DNA of 64,000 bases from JABDCD01 sp964469525 (GTDB lineage: Bacteria; Pseudomonadota; Alphaproteobacteria; Rickettsiales; SXRF01), in contig CAYXYU010000002.1 of the NCBI GenBank assembly GCA_964469525.1, positions 62,001-126,000 of the forward strand, in the 5' to 3' direction. Both the position numbers and the translations under genes were made by a program. The notes beneath the pieces are model-generated. The model did no database searches. It saw only the letters and a list, made by a program, of their open reading frames with translations, and had not been told where the DNA came from. Shown piece by piece: positions 40,964 through 49,504 of the stretch (the first letter of the stretch is position 1; each line of letters starts with the position of its first letter).

Positions 40964-42244
40964 TCAAGTCCGTGTGGCAAAGAAGCGCTTTAGCCCCTTA
41001 TACAGCGGATAAATAACGGCTCTGAGCAAAGGATAGCGCGCGCACCCATCGGTTAGCGTCTGGCGTGGATTTTTCATGAGCTTGTACACCGGTATCAACC
41101 GGCTGGTGAGAATGATGAAAAACCGGTCCGACGGGTGAAAGGTGGTGCCGGTATGGTAATACAGGCGAGAGCGCTCCTTTAAAATGGTCAGGAAATGGGG
41201 ATGGCGCAGTAGCTGCATCAGGCTTTGACCGACCGTCACAAAGGCTTCTTCCAGCATCGCATCGGAAAAGCGCTCCGCCTTCTCCCACTGCGGATTGCCG
41301 GTTCTCCCGCTGTGCAGATAGATTTTTCTGGCGAATGACAGGCGCGGCTTCTGCGTATTGGTATAACCTTCCATCCACTTGGCGATCTGGAACGGACTCG
41401 CCTTGTTAGGGACGAAATCGCCCATGAAATAATGCTCGCGGCTCATCTCGCACAGGCACATCTCATCGGAGTCGGTGACTATATAATAATCGTCGAAGTC
41501 AGGCACGGCGTTGTCGAAGTAATTATAATCGATCGTCAAGTTGAAATCGGTCGTGCGGATGCGGGGATACACCGCCAGAGGATGAAAATAGGCGCAGCGC
41601 GCCAGAAACCCTTCGTCGCCGATGCGCCAGTAGATATGGGCGTTGTAATTGGTGAAATGGTCGGAATCCCACAGGCAGGTCTCGGAAATGGGATGCAGCC
41701 GGTCCTTGGCCAGCTCGATCAGTTCGCGGCCGCTATATTGTATGCTGCAGCTTTCAGGGCGGTAGCGCGACTTAAGAATCGGAGCCATTTTTTCGAGTTG
41801 AGTCCTGAACCCGGCGATCTGGACCACGCGCTTGCCTGACTTCAATACGCGCTCCATGTTCTTAAGCGTGCCGTTGGACATGCAGGTATCGGGTTGCAGG
41901 AAGACAATAATGCGGCCGTTAGCGTCAGATTTTTCAATGGCCCGCCGGTTGCAGGCGCTCATTTTGTAATGGCCCTGCAGGTGCGCCAGATCGTCTATGA
42001 GACTCACCTGCACCGGCAGCAGCGATTCCAGATGCTTAAAGGCGGCAGACGCGGTGATGTCTGGCGCATCGGTCGAGGTGGTGTAGAGATCGAAAACGCA
42101 GTTCTTCAGATTGTCGATGGCGGGTAGGTTGCCCGGCGACAATATCATCGGCAGCGTTATTTCGGTGAAGGGCTGCGTATAGTTCCTGCCCCACATCTGG
42201 ATGGTGAAATGAAAAGGCGGCAGCACCGTTTCCGTCATGGTCAT
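40964..42244 (-). CDS. Unrecognised polysaccharide-locus protein, possibly a glycosyltransferase
   Basis: This is a 426-residue soluble protein that I do not recognise. The N-terminal 90 residues include LKNCVFDLYTTSTDAPDITA, and ANGRIIVFLQPDTCMSNGTL with RAIEKSDANG resemble the beta-strand and acidic-loop pattern of GT-A folds; FDDYYIVTDSDEMCLCEMSR holds a TDSDE that could bind a metal. Basic residues dominate the C-terminus. Its ATG overlaps the stop of the upstream methyltransferase (ATGA). A glycosyltransferase role is inferred from these hints and from context only. Confidence 0.6.
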   Translation of the reverse strand: MTMTETVLPPFHFTIQMWGRNYTQPFTEITLPMILSPGNLPAIDNLKNCVFDLYTTSTDAPDITASAAFKHLESLLPVQVSLIDDLAHLQGHYKMSACNRRAIEKSDANGRIIVFLQPDTCMSNGTLKNMERVLKSGKRVVQIAGFRTQLEKMAPILKSRYRPESCSIQYSGRELIELAKDRLHPISETCLWDSDHFTNYNAHIYWRIGDEGFLARCAYFHPLAVYPRIRTTDFNLTIDYNYFDNAVPDFDDYYIVTDSDEMCLCEMSREHYFMGDFVPNKASPFQIAKWMEGYTNTQKPRLSFARKIYLHSGRTGNPQWEKAERFSDAMLEEAFVTVGQSLMQLLRHPHFLTILKERSRLYYHTGTTFHPSDRFFIILTSRLIPVYKLMKNPRQTLTDGCARYPLLRAVIYPLYKGLKRFFATRT

Positions 42245-43374
42245 ACAGGCGGGGCGATGAATGTTGCACGCGGACGCCCGGCGTTGAGACGTTGTGCCAC
42301 CGCGCTTGCGATAGGCGGCGGCAGGGGCACTAATAGGGGCATATTGTCGGCGACGGAGGCAGGTGACTTTACCGGTCTCCCCATGAACAGATGATCCTGG
42401 CGGTCCGTGTCCTCGTCCACGAAGCATTCGGGAGCCAGCTTTGCCGCGTGGACAAGCCAGGTGGCGGCGATGGCGGTGCCGAACACTCCGTATGCCGTTC
42501 CGCGGTTCTTCATGTCCATGGCCCAATCACGCGTCGACCGCAGCCACTCCAATGCATGCTCCAGTTGCACGGCAGGGCCTTTCCCGATGGGAAACGATTT
42601 ATTCTGTGTAGGATCCTGCGGTTTCGCAAGCATAAAAAGTTCCTTCGGCAGCAGCCGATCACTGGCTTCCGGTACCGCATACCCGCCGCGCTGCAGCAGG
42701 AAGCGCAGCGTTTCCAGGGTAAAATGAGCGCAATGGTCCGCCACCAGCAGGTCGAAATAATTCTCCACCCAGTTCGGTACCAGCACCGCGAGCAGGCCAT
42801 GTGGCTTCAGGCGGGCGCGCAGCTGGATAAGGAAAGCCAGTGGGTTGGGAACATGTTCCAGCACATGCGAGATGCAGATCACATCGAAAGTTTCTTCCAC
42901 GGTTGCAATATCGCCGTGAAAGAACCTCCGCACGCCGGGGATGGCAAGGATATGTTTGCGCTTGCGATCATTGATGTCGGCACCGTACAGCGCCCAGCCG
43001 GGGAGGTGGCGGCTGGCAGCCTGCAGGAGGTTTCCCGCGCCGCAGCCGACATCCAGCAGGCGGCCTGTTTTGCCCGAGAATGCTTTGGCAATCTGATCGA
43101 TCACTATCTCCGAACGCGGCCGTGCCGTGCCGCCGGAAAAGATCTTCTGCTCATGCCCCGCCGCCTGCTCGTAAAGCTGGTAGGAGGCGTAGATGGTGTC
43201 GGCGTCGGCCAAAAATTCGGTATCTATGGGTTTCTGCACCATGCCGCACTGCGCGCATTGCACGATCCGCCCGCCGCTGCGCCAGATGCGCGCGTCCGAT
43301 GTAACGCGCGGCAGGTCGCCGAACGCGGCATGCGGCGTTAGCGTAGGATGGTCGCAAATGATGCAGGCGGGCAC
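42241..43374 (-). CDS. SAM-dependent methyltransferase with N-terminal zinc-binding motif
   Basis: This protein has about 377 residues. The N-terminus PACIICDHPTL with VQCAQCGMVQ gives a four-Cys zinc site, as in sugar C-methyltransferases (Methyltransf_13 type). The SAM domain (about 95-230) has LLDVGCGAGNLLQAASRH and ICISHVLEHVPNPLAFL. A C-terminal domain (about 280-377) holds YGVFGTAIAATWLV. GTG 43374 is chosen because AAGGGA lies about 5 bp upstream; TTG 43404 would overlap the dehydrogenase gene. It is likely to methylate a sugar nucleotide of the surface glycan. Confidence 0.8.
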   Translation of the reverse strand: MPACIICDHPTLTPHAAFGDLPRVTSDARIWRSGGRIVQCAQCGMVQKPIDTEFLADADTIYASYQLYEQAAGHEQKIFSGGTARPRSEIVIDQIAKAFSGKTGRLLDVGCGAGNLLQAASRHLPGWALYGADINDRKRKHILAIPGVRRFFHGDIATVEETFDVICISHVLEHVPNPLAFLIQLRARLKPHGLLAVLVPNWVENYFDLLVADHCAHFTLETLRFLLQRGGYAVPEASDRLLPKELFMLAKPQDPTQNKSFPIGKGPAVQLEHALEWLRSTRDWAMDMKNRGTAYGVFGTAIAATWLVHAAKLAPECFVDEDTDRQDHLFMGRPVKSPASVADNMPLLVPLPPPIASAVAQRLNAGRPRATFIAPPV

Positions 43375-43382
43375 AGCTTCCC

Positions 43383-44435
43383 TTACGACATGTTGATCAG
43401 GCAACGGCCGCGGATGCCCCCTTCGCGCATGCGTCGGATGGCTTCGTTGATGCCGGATAAGCCAAATTCATCGGTGACCAGTTCCTTCAGCTGCAGCCGT
43501 CCCTCGTTGAACAGGCGCAGGTAGCGCGGGATATCCGTCTCCGGCGCGGCACTGCCGCCGTGCGAGCCCTTGAGTACCTTTCCGAAATGCAGCGGCAGCG
43601 TATGGATGCTGATATTGTCGCCTTTCTTGGGCACCCCCACCAAGATGACGCGTCCCTGTGGCCCGGTGATTTCATATCCCATTTCAATTACCGCCGGCAC
43701 GCCCGTATTATCGATGAACACATCGAGCACGTGGTTGCCCAGGATGGTTTTGATTTCCGCCGCCGCTTCGCTGGCCGGGGCGCTGATGCAATGCGTCGCG
43801 CCGAGGGACCGGGCCAGTTCCAGCTTGTCGCCATAGCGGTCAATGGCGATGATGGGGAAAGCGCCGGCCAGCGCTGCGCCCTGCACGATGTTAAGCCCGA
43901 TGCCGCCAGCGCCGGCGACTACCACCGATTCGCCTTTTTGCACTCTGGCATCGTTGTTGATGACGCCAAGTCCCGTCGTCACCGCGCAGCCGAACAGCGG
44001 CGCGATTTTCATGTCGCTGTTTACGGGGATAGTGGTGAGGCGGTTTTCGGAAATCACTGCGTAGCGGTTGAAGCTAGTTACCCAGCCTGCATTGACCCTA
44101 CGGCCGTTCCAGTCATAGACCGGGGGAGGCGCTTCGATACCCGGGCCCTTGCGCCAGTGCAGCACGACGTTATCGCCCACCCTGACCTGCGTTACCTCGG
44201 GACCGACCGCCAGCACCCTGCCGGAGCCTTCATGGCCGAGCAGGTGCGGCAGAAATTTGTCGGGACCCTTGGCGCCGTCGATTTCACCAAGCTGCGAGCC
44301 GCAAATGCCGCTATAGAGCACCTCGACCAGCACCTGGCCGCGCGCCAGCGTCTCCGGCAGCGCGATTTCCGCCACCACCAGCGGTTTATGCTGCTCGACT
44401 AGAATCGCTGCTTGGGTCGTTTTCGGAAGCGTCAT
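43383..44435 (-). CDS. Medium-chain zinc-type dehydrogenase
   Basis: This is a 350-residue MDR-family enzyme. The catalytic zinc ligands are Cys45 (SGICGSQLGEIDG) and His68-Glu69 (LLGHEGSGRV). The NAD loop reads VVVAGAGGIGLNIVQGAAL (about 172-190). The structural-zinc lobe has no Cys at the usual place (DNVVLHWRKGPGIEAPPPVY), a known variant. It oxidises or reduces an alcohol/carbonyl, here probably on a sugar or its precursor. It lies 2 bp after the methyltransferase gene in the operon and 8 bp before the next. Confidence 0.86.
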   Translation of the reverse strand: MTLPKTTQAAILVEQHKPLVVAEIALPETLARGQVLVEVLYSGICGSQLGEIDGAKGPDKFLPHLLGHEGSGRVLAVGPEVTQVRVGDNVVLHWRKGPGIEAPPPVYDWNGRRVNAGWVTSFNRYAVISENRLTTIPVNSDMKIAPLFGCAVTTGLGVINNDARVQKGESVVVAGAGGIGLNIVQGAALAGAFPIIAIDRYGDKLELARSLGATHCISAPASEAAAEIKTILGNHVLDVFIDNTGVPAVIEMGYEITGPQGRVILVGVPKKGDNISIHTLPLHFGKVLKGSHGGSAAPETDIPRYLRLFNEGRLQLKELVTDEFGLSGINEAIRRMREGGIRGRCLINMS

Positions 44436-44437
44436 GA

Positions 44438-45109
44438 CTATTCAAAGTAAATGAATGAATGATCGCCGTGGTAGCCGGTGGTGCTGAACCACCATTCCCA
44501 TTCCTTCGGCGTGCAGAAGGCTTCGCAGGTCACCTGCCAGTACAGCAGGTTAGCTTTCTCCACCTCGTTACGATAGGACTCCACGCAGACATATTTATGT
44601 TTTTTGCCGACGCGCTCGATTTCGCGCAGCGCCGCGTCCAGCTCATAATTGTACAGGTTGTGCAGCGTATTGATCGAGTAGACGAAGTCGAAACTGTGGT
44701 CAGGGAAGGGGAGGGAGGCGGCCGTGCCGATATGGATGCGGTCTTTGATTTCTTCCTTGGCGTGCTCCTTTGCATATTCCGAGATGTCCAAGCCATAGAT
44801 TTCAATGCCGGGCACGACCTTGGTGAAGTCGAACATCAGGAATCCCTTGCCGCAGCCGACGTCGAGCACTCTGTCGCCTGCCTTCAGACCGTAATGCTCC
44901 GCCATGGCGCGCGCCACTTTCTCCCAGCGCCCTTCGATATAACGGTAGCCGCCGTAATTGATCCGGCGGTCGCCGTCCCAGTAATCGAAGCCCCATTGCT
45001 TGGCGAGCGCGGCGGCTTTGGCCTTCGGGAATTCGGAATCGTTGACGCGCGCCAGGTAATCGCGCGCGGTGCTTTTATGGATGGCGGAGAGGAAATCGAT
45101 ATAGGCCAT
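44438..45109 (-). CDS. Class I SAM-dependent methyltransferase
   Basis: This is a 223-residue protein. RVLDVGCGKGFLMFDFTKVV (about 83-102) is motif I and IYGLDISEYAKEHAKEEIKD is motif II; FDFVYSINTLHNLYNYELDA supplies the catalytic region. The N-terminal 60 residues carry KAKAAALAKQWGFDYWDGDR, a helical cap seen in small-molecule methyltransferases. It is 9 bp after the kinase-like gene in the operon. The acceptor is unknown; a sugar nucleotide or a lipid-linked sugar is likely. Confidence 0.82.
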   Translation of the reverse strand: MAYIDFLSAIHKSTARDYLARVNDSEFPKAKAAALAKQWGFDYWDGDRRINYGGYRYIEGRWEKVARAMAEHYGLKAGDRVLDVGCGKGFLMFDFTKVVPGIEIYGLDISEYAKEHAKEEIKDRIHIGTAASLPFPDHSFDFVYSINTLHNLYNYELDAALREIERVGKKHKYVCVESYRNEVEKANLLYWQVTCEAFCTPKEWEWWFSTTGYHGDHSFIYFE

Positions 45110-45118
45110 GCCGCGACT

Positions 45119-46147
45119 TTAGAAGGGTTCGTTGACGGTGTATAGCATTTGTTCCGCCTTATCCAGCTGCTGCGCCTGCGCCATCCGCGCGTCCCAGCGG
45201 GGATCGGCGAACTGTCGGCGCGCCGCCCAGTCGGGAACGAACACGTTGAGCATGATGCAGCACCAGCGCAGGCCAAGCAGCGGGAAAAGAAGCCGCGCGC
45301 GCTCCGCCGCCTGCGACAGATCCACCGGCATGGCGGCGATCTCCTGCCAGAAAAGTTCCTTCCAGGCGCGGTCGACCGGTACGCCGGGATGCAGGAAGAA
45401 ATCGCACAGCATCTTGGCCGGGTCGTCCCAGCCGGCATATTCGAAATCGATGAACTGCAGGCGGCCGGAGGGATGCAGCAGCGTATTGTGAAAACCGAAA
45501 TCGGACGGCGACAGGCAGCACGCCACCTGCGGCAGTTCCCGGTCCGGCGGCAATCCCAGCGCGGCGTAGCCCGAGAGCAGTGCCTCGGTGTGGTGAGTGA
45601 AGGCGTTTTCGATGCGCTCGCAGACGGCGCGAAAGCGCACGGCGTGATCGGCATGCGCCTGGCCGTCGCGCAGGCGTTCGATGCGGCCGCGTAACAGCTC
45701 GATATGCGCTTTAGCGGTCAAGCAGCTCTCCGAAGCGGAGGGCAGGGCGCGCGCTTCGGCGTTATCAGGACGGGCGTTGAGCGCGGTGATGAAACGCCCG
45801 GCCTGCCGTACCAGCCCGGCATCGGCCTGCGCGGGACGCACGCCTTCAAGGAAACCATATACGGCGATGGCGCTGCCGTCGTCGCGGGCCACAGGACGCG
45901 GCACGGTATCAATGCCCGTATGCCATGCGTAAGACAGGAAGCGCCATTCACTGTCCAGCCGGTCGCGCCTGTCGCCGGGGCCGGTGAAATAACTTTTGGC
46001 GAGATAGCAGCATCCATTGTAATCAACGCGGAATACGCGATTATTGCCGCCGCTGGCGCAGGGAGTGACGCTGTCCGGGCTCCCGCCGAGCAACTGCGTT
46101 AACGCTGCGTGCAGATCATCATGGTGGAGTAAGGCGGGACGATTCAT
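45119..46147 (-). CDS. APH-like phosphotransferase
   Basis: This is a 342-residue protein kinase-like fold. The N lobe has GGNNRVFRVDYNGCCYLAKS with the ATP Lys. The catalytic loop reads LSPSDFGFHNTLLHPSG: the usual HGDxxxxN of the family appears as SPSDFGFHN. The metal-binding DFG position is FIDFEYAGWDDP. Length and layout fit the aminoglycoside phosphotransferase/choline kinase group. In this locus it may phosphorylate a sugar or alcohol. The ATG overlaps the HAD gene stop (ATGA). Confidence 0.82.
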   Translation of the reverse strand: MNRPALLHHDDLHAALTQLLGGSPDSVTPCASGGNNRVFRVDYNGCCYLAKSYFTGPGDRRDRLDSEWRFLSYAWHTGIDTVPRPVARDDGSAIAVYGFLEGVRPAQADAGLVRQAGRFITALNARPDNAEARALPSASESCLTAKAHIELLRGRIERLRDGQAHADHAVRFRAVCERIENAFTHHTEALLSGYAALGLPPDRELPQVACCLSPSDFGFHNTLLHPSGRLQFIDFEYAGWDDPAKMLCDFFLHPGVPVDRAWKELFWQEIAAMPVDLSQAAERARLLFPLLGLRWCCIMLNVFVPDWAARRQFADPRWDARMAQAQQLDKAEQMLYTVNEPF

Positions 46148-46740
46148 GCGGTAAGCGCCATTGCAAAAGCGCGCCAGCTGCCGACGGCATGCAGCAGCGG
46201 TGAGTTGGCAGGTTGGGTGGAGAACAGGAAGCGTTTCGTACCGGAGGGAAACTCCTCATGCAGCAATATTTCCGGCAGATCGTCCAGAAACGCCTCGCAG
46301 CCCAGTGCGGCGATGGAGGCAATCTTATCTTCCTTGCGCTCGTGGAAATGCACGTCTTCTTGCGCCACCAGCGGAGCGGCATCCTCTTCCAGGTGCGAAG
46401 CGATCCAGGCGCGCGCCGCGCCGTGCAGATCGTAGGCCGGGCCGAGATAAGGATGGCGTGTCTTGTGGCTGACGATGAACAATTGGTGCCCCATGCGTTT
46501 AAGCGCCGACATTACTGCCACCGCGTCGGGATAAGCCTGTGCTTCCTGCATGCGCGCGCCGTAGACATAGCCCTGCAGCTGCGTCCAGATGTCCTCTTTC
46601 CCCGCGTTGCGGAGCCAGTCACGCACAGCGTTCTTATCTGCTGCCACGCTAGCCGGAATATGCCCCTGCGCGACGGCGACGGCGTGAAACAGCGTATCGT
46701 AACTGACGATGGTGTTGTCGAAGTCAAGACCGATGCGCAT
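46144..46740 (-). CDS. HAD-superfamily phosphatase
   Basis: This is a 198-residue protein. Motif I is LDFDNTIVSYD with nucleophile Asp6 and Asp8; LFIVSHKTRHP is motif II (Ser) and FHERKEDKI gives the motif III Lys; FLDDLPEI is motif IV. The cap (about 20-90) is helical. The partner transketolase gene is 4 bp upstream and the APH-like kinase overlaps downstream, so it may dephosphorylate the kinase's product or a sugar phosphate in the heptose route. Confidence 0.8.
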   Translation of the reverse strand: MRIGLDFDNTIVSYDTLFHAVAVAQGHIPASVAADKNAVRDWLRNAGKEDIWTQLQGYVYGARMQEAQAYPDAVAVMSALKRMGHQLFIVSHKTRHPYLGPAYDLHGAARAWIASHLEEDAAPLVAQEDVHFHERKEDKIASIAALGCEAFLDDLPEILLHEEFPSGTKRFLFSTQPANSPLLHAVGSWRAFAMALTA

Positions 46741-46744
46741 AGCG

Positions 46745-47668
46745 TTACGCCGCCAGCGCCTGTGCGATGGCATCCGCTATGCGGCTGCCGGTGAGTCCCC
46801 CCTCTTCGCGCAGTTGCGCCTGTGAGCCGACGCGGTGATAGAACATATCCTGCATGCCGAAGCCGAGCAGCGCGGCGGAGAGAGAGCGTCGCGGCGCATA
46901 CCATTCGGCCACCGCGCCGTAAAACCCGCCGATCATGCCGTGTTCCTCGATGGTAGCGACCAGTTTGCAGCGTGTGAATATGTCATTCAACAGCGCCTCA
47001 TCCAGCGGCTTGACGGTATGCATGCTTTCGATGCCCACCGAATAGCCCTTCACCGCCAGCGCGTTGGCGGCTTCCTGGGCTATCGGCATGGCGTTACCGG
47101 TGGAGAGCAGGCAGATGTCGCTGCCGTCGCGCACCGTGATGGATGTGCCGAGTGCCAGGGAAGGGATGTCGGGGTGGATCTTCGGCTCGCCTTTCTTGCC
47201 CAGGCGGATATAGACCGGCCCGTCCTGCTTCAGCGCTTCGCGCAGCCCGGCGCGGACTTCCTGCGCGTCGCAGGGGCAGAACACGGTCATGCCCGGCAGG
47301 GCCCGCAGGATGGCGATATCCTCCAGCGAATGGTGCGTCGGACCGAGCGAAGCATAGGACAGGCCCGAGCCGGTGCCAACGATGATCACCGGCGAGCGGT
47401 GGTAGCAGACATCGACGCGGATCTGCTCGTAGCAGCGGGTGGTAGTGAAGGGGGTGATGGTGTAGACCACGGGCCGCAGGCCCGAAAGCCCGAGGCCTGC
47501 CGCCACGCTCATCATGTTGGCTTCGGCGACGCCGCAATTGTAGAAGCGCGTCGGTGCCAGCGCCTTGAATTTGTCGAACATCCGGTTGCCGATGTCGCCC
47601 GACAGCAGCACGACGCGCTCGTCTTGCGCGGAAAGGCGGGTAACCTCATCGGCGAAGGCGTCACGCAT
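46745..47668 (-). CDS. Transketolase, C-terminal subunit
   Basis: This is a 307-residue protein. VVLLSGDIGN, FYNCGVAEANMMSVAAGLGL (catalytic Glu in CGVAEAN), the YRLGKKG-like YIRLGKKGEPKI and VATIEEHGMIGGFYGAVAEW match the pyrimidine-binding and C-terminal halves of transketolase. Together with the next subunit it transfers two-carbon units in the pentose phosphate pathway. Its start overlaps the N-terminal subunit stop (TGATG). A split transketolase inside a polysaccharide operon is notable. Confidence 0.87.
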   Translation of the reverse strand: MRDAFADEVTRLSAQDERVVLLSGDIGNRMFDKFKALAPTRFYNCGVAEANMMSVAAGLGLSGLRPVVYTITPFTTTRCYEQIRVDVCYHRSPVIIVGTGSGLSYASLGPTHHSLEDIAILRALPGMTVFCPCDAQEVRAGLREALKQDGPVYIRLGKKGEPKIHPDIPSLALGTSITVRDGSDICLLSTGNAMPIAQEAANALAVKGYSVGIESMHTVKPLDEALLNDIFTRCKLVATIEEHGMIGGFYGAVAEWYAPRRSLSAALLGFGMQDMFYHRVGSQAQLREEGGLTGSRIADAIAQALAA

Positions 47669-48522
47669 CAGGCGACTCCCAGTTCCGCTTTGGCGCGCGC
47701 CACTTCCTCCGCAGAGGGAATGCGGTAATGCCAGTTGTTGTCGTCTTCCATGAAGGATACGCCCTTGCCTTTGACCGTGTGGGCGATCACCGCCAGCGGC
47801 TTCTGCCCGGTGCCGCGCTGCGGGGAAAGATGCGTCAGCAGAGCGTCCATGTCATGCCCGTCGATTTCGACCGTGTCCCAGCCGAAGGCGTGCCATTTGT
47901 CAGCCAGCGGGCTTAAGCTAAGCACTTCCTCGCTGCGGTCGGTGGCCTGCCATTTGTTGAAATCGACGATGGCGGTGAGATTGTGCAGCTGTTTCGCGCT
48001 GGCGAACATGGCGGCTTCCCAGATGGAACCTTCGTTGCACTCGCCGTCGCTAAGCAGGGCGATCACACGGTACTTCTGCCCCCGGACTTTGGCCGCAAGC
48101 GCCATGCCTGTGCCCATCGGGAAACCGTGGCCGAGCGATCCGGTCGCCGCCTCGACGCCGGGCAGATGCTCCGGCGTCGGCGGGTGCTCGCCGAACAGCC
48201 CGCCGCCATGGTCAGGACGGAACAGATCGCTTTCGGGATAGAAGCCCGCCCGCGCCAGCACCTGGAACAGGGCGGGGGCGGCGTGTCCCTTGCTCAGGAT
48301 GAAACGGTCGCGGTTTTCATCGCGTGGGCGGGCGGGGTCGATATTGAGCACCGAAAAGTAAAGAGCGGTGAGAATATCGACACAGGACAGGCACGAGCCC
48401 AGATGCGGCAGGCCCGCGTGATGCGAATAGGCGACGATCTTCCCGCGGAGTTCAGCCGCAATGTCCGCAAGCGCGGCAGTGGAAGAGGGGGTAGCAGGTT
48501 TAAGGCTTGTGGATATAGTCAT
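47668..48522 (-). CDS. Transketolase, N-terminal (thiamine pyrophosphate) subunit
   Basis: This is a 284-residue protein with the PP domain. The ThDP motif LLSDGECNEGSIWEAAMFAS has the GDGE-type SDGE start, with the terminal Asn in VDFNKWQATD. LSKGHAAPALFQVLARAG and ATGSLGHGFPMGTG are typical transketolase blocks. It should form an alpha2beta2 enzyme with the C-terminal subunit. It can make sedoheptulose 7-phosphate, the GmhA substrate. Its start overlaps the upstream epimerase gene by 23 bp. Confidence 0.88.
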   Translation of the reverse strand: MTISTSLKPATPSSTAALADIAAELRGKIVAYSHHAGLPHLGSCLSCVDILTALYFSVLNIDPARPRDENRDRFILSKGHAAPALFQVLARAGFYPESDLFRPDHGGGLFGEHPPTPEHLPGVEAATGSLGHGFPMGTGMALAAKVRGQKYRVIALLSDGECNEGSIWEAAMFASAKQLHNLTAIVDFNKWQATDRSEEVLSLSPLADKWHAFGWDTVEIDGHDMDALLTHLSPQRGTGQKPLAVIAHTVKGKGVSFMEDDNNWHYRIPSAEEVARAKAELGVA

Positions 48523-49501
48523 AGGGCAGGTTGCGTATATCCGGCAAATATTGGTCTATCCAAGCGATGCATTGGTCAAGCCCTTCATCCAGCGAGACCG
48601 CATCACTCCAGCCGAGCTCGCGGCGGATTTTACTGCTGTCTAGCATATAGGCGGCGTCTTTGCCCAGCCTTTCCTCGGAAATTTCAATCAGATCATCGAA
48701 CGCCACGCCCGTCTTGGCGCAAATCCGTTCAACCAGCTGGCGTATCGATAGGATTTCCGTCCCTGAAATATGGTAGCACTGGCCGGACACGCCAGCGGTC
48801 ATGACACGCCAGGTGGCGTCCGATACATCATCCATATGAATGAAGGAGCGCCGCGAATGGCCACCGCCATGCAGGCTGAGCTTCTTGCCCAGACGTGCGA
48901 ACAGGATGGCGCGCGGGATGATGCGGTAGAGCTGTTGTCCCGGCCCGTAGACATTGGCCGCGCGCGTGGACACCACCGGGAAGCCATAGGCCTCGAAAAA
49001 GGTTTTCAGGCTCATATCCGCCGCCGCGCGTGATACGGCGTAGGGCGTGGAGGGGTTGAACGGGGTGGTCTCGTCAATGAAGCCGTCGGTGCTGCCATAG
49101 ACTTCCGGCGTGGTGATATGCACGTAGCGCTCCAGGAAATCGCACTGGCGCAGCGCGTTGTGCAGCTTCACCGTCGACACCACATTGGTCTGGAACCAGT
49201 GCTCGGGATGCGCCCAGCTCTGCCCGACCATGCTCTGTGCGGCGAAATTAACGACGACGGGGATCTTTTCGCCATGCACCAGCGCCATGATCTCTTCGAG
49301 ATGGTGGTTCAGGTCATACGGGTAGAAGCGGAAATTACTGTCGCGCCCGGACCAGCGGTAGGGGAGGAATGCCTTGTGGGGTTCGGGCGAGCGGCTGGTG
49401 CCGATCACGCTCGCGCCGCATTTAAGCGCGTAATCGATAAAGCTGGCGCCGGAAAAGGAATTGCTGCCGATGACGAGGATTTTGTCCATGACAACCGCCA
49501 T
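48500..49501 (-). CDS. NAD-dependent sugar epimerase/dehydratase (extended SDR)
   Basis: This is a 333-residue protein. The NAD loop reads ILVIGSNSFSGASFIDYAL (a GSNSFSG variant of GxxGxxG). VNFAAQSMVGQSW and HITTPEVYGSTDG are typical of GDP-mannose/TDP-glucose 4,6-dehydratases; the catalytic triad is Thr (ITTPEVYG) and YAVSRAAAD (YxxxR, with Arg where Lys is usual). GPGQQLYRIIPRA and SFIHMDDVSDA follow. The YxxxR change needs attention. Start may be at 49489 instead (fifth codon). Confidence 0.83.
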   Translation of the reverse strand: MAVVMDKILVIGSNSFSGASFIDYALKCGASVIGTSRSPEPHKAFLPYRWSGRDSNFRFYPYDLNHHLEEIMALVHGEKIPVVVNFAAQSMVGQSWAHPEHWFQTNVVSTVKLHNALRQCDFLERYVHITTPEVYGSTDGFIDETTPFNPSTPYAVSRAAADMSLKTFFEAYGFPVVSTRAANVYGPGQQLYRIIPRAILFARLGKKLSLHGGGHSRRSFIHMDDVSDATWRVMTAGVSGQCYHISGTEILSIRQLVERICAKTGVAFDDLIEISEERLGKDAAYMLDSSKIRRELGWSDAVSLDEGLDQCIAWIDQYLPDIRNLPYDYIHKP

Positions 49502-49504
49502 GGT

